Shown here in pieces: positions 23,646 to 34,096 of a DNA stretch of 64,000 nt. The notes below the pieces were generated by a model, which had not been told where the DNA came from, did no database searches, and worked only from the letters and a program-made list of their open reading frames with translations. Location: NCBI RefSeq assembly GCF_000344685.1, contig NW_006920410.1, positions 2,915,601-2,979,600 of the forward strand, written 5' to 3'. Numbering within the stretch: the stretch's first letter is position 1; every line of letters begins with the position of its first letter. The DNA comes from Gloeophyllum trabeum ATCC 11539. Lineage: Eukaryota > Basidiomycota > Agaricomycetes > Gloeophyllales > Gloeophyllaceae. The position numbers were made by a program, and so were the translations under genes.

Positions 23646-25192
23646 ATGTTTTTTACGCGCCTCTCGACCCGCGTACCCCGTTTTGCGCGTTCTTTGGCCA
23701 CCGTGAACCATGTTTCGCCCTCAGAATCGATTGCGACGGTCAAGTCTACTATCACCCGCCATGACTGGACAAGGGAGGAGGTGCAACAGATATATGACAC
23801 TCCTCTTTTGGATCTCGTGTTTCGCGCCGCGTCTGTGCACAGGCAGCACCACGATCCGAGCAAGATCCAGCTCTGCACTCTCATGAACATTAAGAGTATG
23901 TGACGATGTCTGCCGATTTATCTCCACGACTCAGCCAGCTGATACTGCTGATCGGAAAGCTGGAGGCTGCACGGAAGACTGTAAGTCAGAGTATTGTAGG
24001 CTCGTCTGGTAGTCTAACGCGTGGCAGGCTCGTATTGCTCGCAATCCTCACGGTACTCGACTCCCACCAAGGCGTCTCCTCTGGTTTCTATAGAACCAGT
24101 TCTCGAAGCTGCACGCAAAGCGAAGGAAAATGGGAGTACGCGCTTCTGCATGGGTGCGGCATGGCGTGACCTAGCCGGTCGTAAACGAGGCTTTGAGCGG
24201 ATTCTCCAGATGGTTAGGGAGGTCAGAGGAATGGGAATGGAAGTTTGCACCACTCTTGGTATGCTAAGTCCCGCACAGGCCAAGCAACTGAAAGAGGCGT
24301 GAGTAGCCTTCTTTCGCCGTTCTTGTCTATCACGATTTATATCACTAAAACGGAGCTCTGCCTCCCAGCGGCCTTACTGCCTATAATCATAACCTTGACA
24401 CTTCTAGAGAGTTCTACCCACAAGTAAGACGTTTGTGTCTCGTGGAACGGCGATGTAACTGAATACCATTCAGGTCATCACGACACGCAGTTACGATGAA
24501 AGGTTGGATACTATTGCCGCTGTCCGCGAAGCGGGAATCAGTGTCTGCTCCGGTGGCATTCTGGGCCTCGGTGAATCCGATCGTGATCGTGTGGGCCTGA
24601 TATGGGAGGTTTCCAAGTACGTTGCCAGTCAATCAGATTCCTTCGCCTGATTAATTTCTCTCGCTTTGCCACAGTATGCCGGAGCACCCGGAAAGCTTTC
24701 CTGTCAATGCTCTCGTGCCTATTAAGGGTACCCCATTGGAGGACAACGAGGTACGAATATACGGAAGTGCTGTGTGTAGGCTTGCTTATGATTCTTTGCA
24801 GCCGGTGCCCTACCATACCCTATTGCGCACTATCTCTACCGCTCGCATTGTTCTGCCCAAGACTATTATCCGGCTAGCGGCTGGAAGACAGACGTTGTCG
24901 GAATCCGAGCAGGCGATGTGCTTCATGGCCGGCGCAAACGCGGTCTTCACTGGGGAGCAGATGCTTACCACGCCATGTAAGTTGGTAGGGACTTGCCTGA
25001 GATAGTTGAACTAACGTCAATATAGGTTCGCCATGGGATGAGGATAAGGCAATGATGGGCCGTTGGGGCCTGGACGGGATGCGAAGCTTTGAGCAGGACG
25101 GTGTCCGGGCAAAGGAAGGGGCGCGATTAGAAGTTGCAGTCGAACAGCATTCTTCAAACCAGATCGGAGAATCCGTGCAACCCCAGGTGTAG
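23646..25192 (+). CDS. BIO2: Biotin synthase, mitochondrial
   Basis: Radical-SAM enzyme that inserts sulfur into dethiobiotin, the last step of biotin synthesis. The start at 23646 gives a basic, Arg-rich mitochondrial presequence ([20 protein letters not shown]). Seven exons join cleanly. CTLMNIKTGGCTEDCSYCSQ contains the CxxxCxxC [4Fe-4S]/SAM motif, with the Cys cluster assembled across two introns. It is followed by [77 protein letters not shown], the auxiliary-cluster Arg region [14 protein letters not shown] and [18 protein letters not shown]. Full length with no broken motif. Confidence 0.96.
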
Positions 25193-25875
25193 CAGACAAA
25201 AGGTGTACGCATTTCCAATTCGGAGTTTGTCCCCTTGCTGACCATTCACTTAGATGTAGGAATATATGCTAGTCAGTGCCAGTACAGGATGTAAAGCTAC
25301 AGTGCGTGTCTATGACATTAGCTTACGTAAGCAGACAGTAGATGCATATTTCTTGGTGGAATCGGCTCTCCATGCCTTATATCGCCGATACTGTGAGCGT
25401 CCCCCTGGAGCGCAGAGTTGCCACATTGAGGCTTCGCAGCCGGGATTCGCCGATCAGAGATTGACCGAGTGCTTGTCGACGTGCGTCGGTCTTGTCTATC
25501 GTGACCACCATATTATGACGAGCTATGTGCTGTCATGGGCCTTAGGATACAAGTCAACAGTCGTATGGAACGGGGTATATTGCTCCGCTTCAAGAAGATA
25601 TTGAGAAGAGAGGCGGGGAACAGACATAGCGCCGACTGTCATCGTCGAAGATCCGGGTGGGAACGCTGGATCTCGTTTTTGGGCGATTTAGTGCCTCATT
25701 CCACACTTCTTTGTTGTATATGCATCTTGGAAGTCCTTACTTGTCCTCCAACTAGTTCACTCCGTTCAAAGGTCGAATATCTTTACCTGGCACACTCGGG
25801 GTAGGGCATCTCGGAATCTGGACAGTATTCGGTCCTGCACCGCTTCTTTCCATTAATTTTGGGGATCTAATCTCA
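25193..25875. other. Spacer between BIO2 and the 93-residue gene
   Basis: Convergent 3' region of BIO2 (plus) and the small minus-strand gene. Short plus-strand frames around 25266-25804 do not splice into anything recognisable. Confidence 0.4.
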
Positions 25876-26207
25876 CTATTTCCTAATGAAGGTAGTTTCG
25901 GGATTGCTGGAGGTTCTCTGTTCATCGCCATCATCAACGCCATATGGATAGGTGTCGGAGCGCTTCGGTGTTAGCTGCTCAATCTGCGTCTCGACAGCGG
26001 ACCTGGTCGGTCTTTATCCTGAAAATCATCCACCGCTCCTCCCTCTCGGTGTTCGTGTTCATCAATGTCAGACCTGTATCTGGCGGCCTGCGGTTTTGAT
26101 ATCCACTCGGGGTTCTTCAATGTTGCCCGTCCATCCAGGAAGTCGTGACCACCAGGTCCCCCCCGCTCGTTGACGAAGGGACGGACACTGCCGTGTTTTT
26201 CTGCCAT
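25876..26207 (-). CDS. Small 93-residue hydrophilic protein, unknown function
   Basis: Two exons on the minus strand, 26034-26207 and 25876-25983, with a 50-nt GTGGAT...CGCAG intron; phase 0 on both sides. The protein starts MAEKHGSVRPFVNERGGPGG, continues HDFLDGRATLKNPEWISKPQ and YRSDIDEHEHREGGA, and after the intron ends IEQLTPKRSDTYPYGVDDGD...FIRK. The composition is charged with spaced Gly/Pro and no membrane segment, and the codon pattern looks like a real gene. It shares a 125-bp divergent promoter with the exonuclease-fold gene. I do not recognise the family. Confidence 0.55.
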
Positions 26208-26332
26208 ACCTTCTAAGGTGTCATGGCGAGATTGAATTCTACCTTTGCACATTTAAGATTCTCTACAGCAGTGCCTTGTAGATCACCGCCTCAATTGCAA
26301 CCACCCTTGTTGCTGCAAGGATCCCCACCAAC
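26208..26332. promoter_or_regulatory. Divergent promoter, 93-residue gene / REX4-like gene
   Basis: 125 bp separates two outward-facing start codons (26207 minus, 26333 plus), so one short region must serve both. Confidence 0.45.
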
Positions 26333-27439
26333 ATGTTCCGGCCAAGTGGCTACAACTACCCATCGGAAGACGACCAGCCGACCGCCGGACCTAGTGGCCA
26401 GTATGGTGGCCCTTATGGCTATCTCGGCGCGGGCCCGCAGATTCCGACACAGCAGCATGGGTATTCACAATCAACCTACGCACCTCCGCTGTTGATGTAC
26501 TCTACCACCGTCCCTAATTATAGACCCCCAAGAGCCTATCCCCCAGCTAAGTAAGGATCTTCTGACATATCACAGCTCTTGTCTCTAACCTGACGTAGCG
26601 AGAGAAGGTACCTCTCAGTGTTCGTACAGAATGTGTTCGTCGGGATAAGGATTCCGATGGTTGCGTGAGTTTTATCTTCTATGAATGGGGAGACATGTAC
26701 TTATCTGTCATCTTACTGAGCCGTTTATCTATCACCGATTACCGCGGCAATGTCGTGCTTGACACCTATGTGCGCCCCATGTGTGTCGTGAACTTTTTCA
26801 GCCGCTGTCGCCCATACTGATTACAACTCGCAGACGAGCCGTGACGGATTACAGGACAGCAGAAACTGGCCTATATCCGGAACACCTGAGCAGTGGTAGG
26901 TTTGATCAAGGGCCAGCATATAAGTAGGTCTGAAGCCTTTGTACCATGTAGGCCGACCTTTCGACGAAATCCAGCGTGACGTTGCAAATATAATTCGCGA
27001 CAGAATCCTTGTAGGGTACTGCCTATGGGACTTCCTCTCGGTACGATTTGGAATCGCCTGTATTCCCCGTACACTCACTGAACAGCTTACACGACAGGTT
27101 ATGGGAACGTCACATCCGGCAATAGACACTCGGGACGTTGCCCTCTTCCTTCCCTTTCGCCAGACTCTTCGAGCGAAGAAAATGGTTCCTTTATCTACTC
27201 TAGTGGACCGACTGATGAGAAGGAATATTGGGACTGGGCTGGAAGATCCGGTCGGTGTTCTATATACGAGGCGATGCACGGCATGGTTTCTGATTTCCAT
27301 CCTTCCTACGCAGCTGGAGAACGCCCGTGCTGCGCTAGATTTATTTCGCTCATGCGAGGACGTATGGGAGGACATGATAAGATCTGGGTCATGGCCGTGC
27401 TCTCTCCCTCCTTCGACATATGCCAGGTACTTCACTTGA
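26333..27439 (+). CDS. ISG20/REX4-fold 3'-5' exonuclease-like protein, catalytic residues lost
   Basis: The Gly/Tyr/Pro/Gln-rich N-terminus (~70 residues, from MFRPSGYNYPSEDDQP) is followed by an RNase-H-fold exonuclease domain of the RNA exonuclease 4/ISG20 type. Scaffold motifs are clear: MVARLSITDYRGNVVLDTYV, VTDYRTAETGLYPEHLSSG, RPFDEIQRDVANIIRDRILV, HPAIDTRDVALFLPF and ENARAALDLFRS. The active site is not kept. The DxE position reads VQNVFVGI (family CEMVGV), the motif II Asp is Phe (VGYCLWDFL), and the His and Asp of motif III are replaced (EDPLENARA). Seven canonical introns and an uninterrupted frame argue against simple decay. A non-catalytic RNA/DNA-binding role is inference. Confidence 0.7.
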
Positions 27440-29456
27440 ACAAGGTGAAACTGGAGTGTTCACGGTTATGGTCACCGGTCGGCGTTTTCATGTTATCATT
27501 ATTCTGTCTGTATTTCACGAGACGAGCCAGTTCCCCGGGTGTAAATTCATATCAGCATAAGGACTGCCCTGTAGTGGAAACTATACACAGACGCAGTACT
27601 ACAGTCGCCCCGGTTTTAACCCATAACGGGTCGTGGAACCCAAAAGTTATGGGTTTTTGCAGACTACTAATGGGTTACCAGAACATGTGACACCGTGACA
27701 GACAGCCTAATCGGTATAGGCCGGACGTCGTTTATGACAACATTTAGATACGGAATCTTGCAGAAAGTCGACCCCACTGGGAGGTCACACCGCCGAATGC
27801 GTTCGCGAACCGCGAACACGAACGTCGGAGGCACGTGCAAGCCACTACACGGTGCACGTGGCGGAGTTTTGTGGCTCTGGCCACACAGATGCGTCCTTAT
27901 CAGGCCCCCTGCTTATGATAGAATGCATTTAAAACTGATAAACTATCAATTATAATAGTGCTGGTCTGTGTTATCTGTGAGATTGAACTCGTTGGGTAGT
28001 TGGTGGAAAATATGGTAAGGAATCAGAGCTGTTTGTGCCACAGCTTGAGCATATTCGGATGTGCCCCTCTCCTCTCCCCCCAATTCATGCCATGGCAACA
28101 GTGTACTACTGGCAGTGTCATGCCACCACAAGCATAGCTAGTCATTGATATTGGGTCGGGTATATTCATTAAAACTACGCTGCATATTAATGTACACTAT
28201 TCAGTGATGCGGCAAAGTGATACGTTCATACCTACCCCTGATTTCCCCAGTTTTCGCTGTCTTTTCTGCTAAGTAAGATTGCCGTGTGGCATACGCCCCG
28301 GCCCAGACAACGGCCCTGGCGTGACCTCCCCTCACGTGGCTAACAGGTTCGCCGAACTCGTTCGTGAACGCGTTCGGCGGGCGAACTTCCCAGTCGGCTG
28401 GACGTTCTCCAGTCTTGAGTCTGGTATAGGTTATCTTCTGAAATATGAAAATACAGGGTCCAGATGCTCCAGGTTCTCGTGGGAAGGAGACCTTCCTAAT
28501 ATATGTGGGTTGTTTTATGGGTTATGACCCTCCAAAAAGCTATGGGTTATGGGTTACAGCAGACTTACACTGGGTACAATACACATATTGAGCCACTGAG
28601 AAAGTGTGAAAGGAACCGGACAAAGGTCAAATTTTGTTCATAGTGTTGCCTTGCAAAAGAAATGAAAGTTCAATGAACAGTGCTGAACAAAGATCATATC
28701 CTGTGTCACAATCGGATTTTTGCGCACTCAAAAGTAGTATTATTCTAATTCGTTTCACTGACTGTGCAATGGACAATCATGAAACAAGTTTGACCTTTGA
28801 CTGGTTATTTTCAATGTTTTGTGCATGCTCAATATGCGTGATGTACCCAGTGTTATGGGTTTTTACTATCTACCATGTCAGTGGAAGCCAAAAACCTATG
28901 TATGGGATATGACAGATATGGGTTAAGACAGAGTCGACTGTAGTTCCCGATTCAAGAGATGGATTTCCTCAGAACACGGTCGACTCTCCCATAACCCATT
29001 GTGGTCCGTGGACGCAGAAAGGTATGGGTTTTCGGAGACTATGGGTTACCAGGGTGTGACAGACTGTGACAGTGGCAGGCAGTGTGAAATGTGGCTGGCA
29101 ACCCGGCATACGCCGGACGGTCCGTGATGCCACATTATGCTACGTGTGGCCCGGCGGCGGTATGGGTGTGCAACGTCATATTGGTACAGGCTTTGGGGTT
29201 GGAATATGAGAGTAATTAGTGAAAAGGTAATAAATGGGGGTCCATATGGCTGTGATTGGGCTAAAAATAGGACGATTTACGGGCTATGGACCTTCAGAAA
29301 GGTATGGGTTATGGGGTACCAGAGAGTTATGGGTTGTCGTGACGATTACAGAGCACATTGACAATGAGCGAGACGCACGGGGTTGAGTTTTAGGAGTACA
29401 TCGCACTCGCTGGTGGCGAAAGCGACAAAAAGCAGCTTTCGCTTTTGGAAATGAAT
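27440..29456. repeat. Repeat-rich, AT-richer spacer with ATGGGTT-type motifs
   Basis: No gene seen. A roughly 45-bp degenerate unit ending in ...ATGGGTT..GACT..ATGGGTTACCAG recurs in direct orientation near 27615-27675, 28505-28560, 28990-29055 and 29285-29335. The first and third copies are followed by matching sequence (GTGACAGAC..., then GGCCGGACG-like). Two related GTTCGCGAAC-type palindromic stretches lie at 27797-27825 and 28345-28390. It looks like decayed transposon or satellite material. Confidence 0.55.
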
Positions 29457-29464
29457 GTCCCTAC
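29457..29464. repeat. Target-site duplication of element A, left copy
   Basis: GTCCCTAC, identical to 35041-35048. Confidence 0.85.
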
Positions 29465-30000
29465 CAAGGGGGTACCACGTCAGCAATCCGCGAAACCAAC
29501 TCCCTCGACCGGTGTTAAGCGGCGGTCATGGGGTCCTGGCCTCTGATTGGTCGAACACCGGTGCTGCAGAGATGGCGATTGCTGTGGCTGCATGTAGATA
29601 AGATGATGCGCTGGGTCTCAGCTGATCACAACAGCTTCATCCTTGACATAGAACTAGTAAAATACACTTGGAATTCTTGTGTTCTCTGCTGGTGTTTCTA
29701 ATGTAACACTGCACCTCACCTCACATCTGCAGTGGGTATGTTGTGGTCCTCCCGCCCGCCCTATGTGAGTCAGTGTGACTTCTGCTGCGGCACCCGGCGG
29801 TGGTTCTTCTGCTAACAGAATGAGAAAGTCAGCGAGGAAATGTGGAGGTAGCGTATTACTCTGCATGGAGATGATAGAGTACCGAGGTATGTCAATTGGC
29901 GTGTAATCTTATCGACACGCAGCGACAGCAATCGTCATCACCGCAGCACCGGTGTTCGACCAATCAGAGGTCGGGACCCCGTGACCGCCGCTTAACACCG

Positions 30001-30008
30001 GTCGAGGG
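30001..30008. repeat. Target-site duplication of element B, left copy
   Basis: GTCGAGGG, identical to 34068-34075. Its complement CCCTCGAC lies at the matching point of element A's left arm, which shows that it is element A sequence. Confidence 0.9.
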
Positions 30009-30271
30009 TAGAGTTGCCGCAGCGCCAGGGTGACTGCAGAGTGACGCTGGCGCTGGCTACCCAGCGTGACCACTTTAGTCACTGCAGAGCCCCGCTGCAG
30101 TACGCTGGGGTACGCTGCAGTGGTGCTGGCATAACCCACGGGATGTCATGCGAGATTTTTCCGCGTGCGTGACCTAACGCGTCGACGCGTCTTTGGGGAT
30201 GCACGGCCATAACCCTGGGCTCGCTACTCCACACTTTTCGCCGCTTTTCTTTCATTTTCTCTGCACTCGTG

Positions 30272-30279
30272 TATATAAA
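30272..30279 (+). promoter_or_regulatory. TATA box of the hAT transposase gene
   Basis: TATATAAA lies 57 bp upstream of the preferred ATG at 30329. This spacing makes the earlier in-frame ATG at 30284 unlikely as the start. Confidence 0.5.
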
Positions 30280-30328
30280 CTGTATGCACCCACTTTTACT
30301 CCTCTGTACTACCACACCCCAACGGGAC

Positions 30329-33300
30329 ATGCGACGCATCTGCACTTGCGGCAAGCCCGGACCCCGCTGTACGTGCCCAGCGGAAGAACGAATACCCCAT
30401 GGATCACCCTTCCAAAGCCCGTACCGAGGCGCACCGCCATACGTCCATGCCCAGCCTATTCAACACCCGTTCCACCCTCCTCCCATGATGCATCTGGCTC
30501 CTGTCCCGGCACCACCGCAAGGCTATCCACCCCAGACACCAGACCGCCCTGGCCAATGGTCCTACCCTCACGTGCCGGGCCATGGTATGATACCGGCACA
30601 TTATGTTCCTCAGCATCACCCCTCCATCTATGCAAACCCCACACGCGCAAACCCTCACTCGCCGCAAGTAAGCGATAGGCCTCCACTGGCGGACCAGACG
30701 TCGAATGCTACAAATACACCCGTGTCAGACAAGTCGAGGAAACGGAAAAAGGCTGCATCAGATGATGCAGCCAAGGGTCGGTCTTCGAAGCGGTCGAGGA
30801 CCAAAGGGGGCACCGGAACGACCAATGGAGTAACGGACGAGCTTCAAACTGCTCAACTAACAGGTGTTGGGCCGTCAGCAGCAGCTCCCCAGACTGACAC
30901 AACAGTGAACAGTAGTCCGGCGGTCAGCCGCTCCTACGGTTCTCTAATCAGGAAGAAGAAAGAGATCCCGAGTACCACAGCAACTGATGTCTGGTATTTC
31001 GTGCGCAATCTCGACGTCAGGGAGAGACCAGATCAGTTGCCGCGGGAGGATGAAGAAAGGAGTACGGAGAAGCCAAAGGGCCCCTTTGTGGGCTGCCGAC
31101 TATGTTCATTTCCGTGAGTGCTTATGAGTTTCTACAACATATGTAAGTAAACTAAATAACCTACAGGGACAAATGGCAAACCTGGAAGAATGCCCGCAGG
31201 ATCGGTGATACAATACGAGAGCACCTCAAGCGAAAACATTTCGATGACTGGAGTAAGGAAGTCGTGCGGAAAAGGTTGAAAGGCTGGCAGAAGCTATGCA
31301 CCGAGAACTCGGACCTTTCAGACCTTGATAACTCCAATGACCGGCGTTGCACCATACGCAACCTGCGTGCGATGGAACCCTTCCGCTTAGAAGTATTCAA
31401 TAAGCTCATGTCGCGATGGATTGTAGCAGACGACCAGGTGCGGACCATATGTTGTTGATGGTTCCTTACAGATCGGTGACGGTTGATCTCATAGTCGCTC
31501 AATGCCGTGGAATGCCCGGAGTTCCGTGAGATGATCACGTACCTCGGAGAACGACTGGAAGGCGACGTTAAACTGACCGACAACAATCTTGCCCATCGGA
31601 CGCTTGTGACGAAACTCATCCTACAGATGTTCCGGGCCGAATACGAGGCGATGGCAAAAGAAATGCAGGTATGCGATCTTATAGACTACAGTTCTCACAT
31701 GCAAAGTAGTAAAGAATCGACGACAGGGTGCCCTTAGCCGGATATCATTCACGGATGACGTTTGGACACGTACGAATCAGCGTAAGAAGCACGGTATCAC
31801 AGGTCATTATATCACAAGGAATAGGCAGGGCCGCCTAGCTCTACGAAGCCGCCTAATTGCGTATCGGTACCTTCCTGGGTCCGAGTCGGGGGAAGCGCTC
31901 GCACAGAGCTTCTTGAAGGTTGTCAAGGATCTCGGTTTGCTGCATAAGGTAAGAAAGCTTGCGCTATCATTGGCAGACTGCGGAACTTTCAACTCATGGG
32001 CGCTGGATAGATTGGCATGATTACCTGTGACAACGCTAGTAATAATGATACCAAGATGGAACACATCGAGCTGCTATTGAAGCAGCGCGGGATACCATTT
32101 GACCGCCATGGGAATCGTATCCGGTAAGATCCCAATGCATTGTTCCGGACAACACCCTAAGTAACCTACAGAATGTAGCTGTTTCCCGCATATCGTTAAC
32201 ATCGCTGTCCAGACCTCCCTGAAAGTCTTAAGCCAGTCAACAGTTGTAGATCCAGATGTCGATCTTAATGAAGTAGATACGGCGCTCCTGCGAGTCTCCG
32301 AGGCCCTTAGAGACGACCCTGAATATGCCCAAGCACTGTCGCAAGACGCGGTGGCTGCTGCCCGCAGTCTTGTGGTTGCGTGTCGTGCATCTGGGCAACG
32401 TCGTGAAGACTTTCAGAAGACAATCATTAATGGGAACAACTCTCGCGACTGGGAACCGCCTCTTCCCGCGAACGAGTTACTGCGTGACGTTGACACACGC
32501 TGGTCTTCAACTTTCCTTATGATAGATCGCTTACTCGAAATGTATCCAGTAAGTCCAGTGTACTATCCTTGTCCCTCTCAATCAGCTAACATTCTCACTG
32601 CCCAGGCGGTTAATTGTTTCCTGCACCATCCCAAACAAGAGGAGATTAAGTACCACATTATTTCGAAGCCAGAGCAACGAGTCCTACTCGATATCAGAGA
32701 ATACTTGCAGGTTCCGCATTCGGTGCAGGAAGTTGTGTGCTCCGATCGGACCCCGACTGTGCCGATCGTAATCCCGCTCTATGAAATGCTGCTTGCTGCG
32801 CTGCGGCGCCTGCTGGATTCACTGCCCAAAATAGCCCATGCTATTTCTGCTGCGATCTTCAAGATAGAGGAGTACGTTAAGAAAGGGAGAAGGTCACGTA
32901 TCTATGCTCTGGCAATGGGTAAGTTTTATCCGGTCTGAGTGTAGCTCGAGTGATAACTCTTTCTGTAGTTATCAATCCCACCACAAAGCTCAAATGGATA
33001 GAGGAGCATTGGAAGCCAGATGAGGCTCGGGACGCTAGGGAATGGGTACTGCAAGAGGTAGGCCGGATATCTAACTGTCTGGGAAAGTCTCGCCTTCAAT
33101 CCACATCTAGATGTTTAAATATCGCAAGGCCTTGCGGCCGGTACTCGACGCTGAGCAAACGAAGCAACGCCGCGCGGAGCAGAGCCAAACTCGCTCGAGC
33201 TCAGATGAAGCATCGCGCGCGCTTTCGCGCGGGTTCAGCTTTGTCAAATCGCTCGCGAAAGGTGTCCAGGGAGCCTCGACGCCATCAGCATCTTCCGCAC

Positions 33301-33913
33301 CATCCCCGGCATCCACTTCTGGCGAAGACAATACTCCGACGGCCGAGAGCTCAGACGACACTCGTGAACTCGAGAAGCGCATGGATGCGCGAGACCGGCT
33401 AGCAGTCGAACAAGAGCTTCAGAAGTACATTGAAGCAGACCTTCTTGAGTACGATAACCCGGCCGACTTCGACCTTATCGGGTATTGGGATGTACGTATT
33501 CATTTCCGTTGCTGCTTCATCTTGTGACTCATTATGCTTCTTAGGCTCACGAAAAGGTCTTTCCGACCCTTTTTTGCGTAGCACTCGATATTCTACCCGC
33601 TCAAGCATTGTCGGTCCCATCCGAGCGCGCGTTTTCTTCCGGAAGTGACACCGATACGAAGCGCAGGAGTCGACTATCGGCGGTACTGTTCGAAGTTCTG
33701 CAGATTCTCAAAGCTATGATTCGTGAAGATCGTTTGGACTTCAGTTCGGGATGGGTGTCGAAGGTTGATGAACTGCAGTCTTCGCCGCCTGATGCAGCGG
33801 CGGCACAGATTGATGAGCTTGAAAAGCTTAACGAATTCATGGATAAGGGCCTCATGGATGACCTTATCAATGTCCTCAACAATGAAGATAACGGGTTTAA
33901 TATACAGCTTTGA
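30329..33913 (+). CDS. hAT family transposase with BED zinc finger and C-terminal dimerisation domain
   Basis: The start at 30329 (MRRICTCGKPGPRCTCPAEE) is chosen from the TATA position. About 250 Pro/His/Ser-rich residues with basic patches (SRKRKKAASDD) precede a BED finger: CRLC split from DKWQTW by an intron, then HLKRKHFDDW. The RNase-H-like catalytic core follows: RISFTDDVWTRTNQRKKHG (first Asp), IGMITCDNASNNDTKMEH (second Asp), the CxxH-type RCFPHIVNIAVQT, and LLRDVDTRWSSTFLMIDRLL. The C-terminal hAT dimerisation domain contains IGYWDAHEKVFPTLFCVALD and PSERAFSSGSDT with the catalytic Glu. About ten GT-AG introns, all in phase. It mediates cut-and-paste transposition of element B and possibly of short relatives. 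Confidence 0.92.
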
Positions 33914-34067
33914 ACGATGTATTGCAGTTTCCACCATTACCATACGTACAGTAGTTGAACCCGGTGGGCAGCGCGACGCTGCAGTATGCTGCAGTCGCGC
34001 TGCAGTGACCCAGCGTGACGGGAAGTGGCGCTGCAATGACGCTGGCGCTGGCGCTGCGGCAACTCTA

Positions 34068-34075
34068 GTCGAGGG
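34068..34075. repeat. Target-site duplication of element B, right copy
   Basis: GTCGAGGG, identical to 30001-30008. Confidence 0.9.
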
Positions 34076-34088
34076 AGTGGTTTCGCGG

Positions 34089-34096
34089 ATTGCTGA
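34089..34096. repeat. Target-site duplication of element C, left copy
   Basis: ATTGCTGA, identical to 35018-35025. The complement TCAGCAAT is present in element A's left arm. Confidence 0.85.

Larger units (their letters stand above)
30009..34067 (+). mobile_element. Autonomous hAT DNA transposon (element B), 4,059 bp
   Basis: Inserted in the right arm of element A with a perfect 8-bp duplication GTCGAGGG (30001-30008 and 34068-34075). Terminal inverted repeats are perfect over 20 bp: TAGAGTTGCCGCAGCGCCAG at 30009-30028 and its reverse complement at 34048-34067. Both subterminal regions (30030-30125 and 33965-34050) are packed with CGCTGCAG/GCGCTGG/CAGCGTGAC motifs, as expected for transposase-binding repeats. 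It carries one spliced transposase gene with no stop or frameshift that I could find, so it may be recent and active. Confidence 0.93.

Noticed and set aside
25700..25975. Hydrophobic plus-strand reading resembling a membrane segment
   Set aside because: It is the antisense shadow of the second exon and 3' region of the 93-residue minus-strand gene; no plus-strand start or splice structure supports it.
30269..30328. Earlier in-frame starts for the transposase (GTG at 30269, ATG at 30284)
   Set aside because: The TATA box lies at 30272-30279, so transcription should begin downstream of both; ATG 30329 is preferred.
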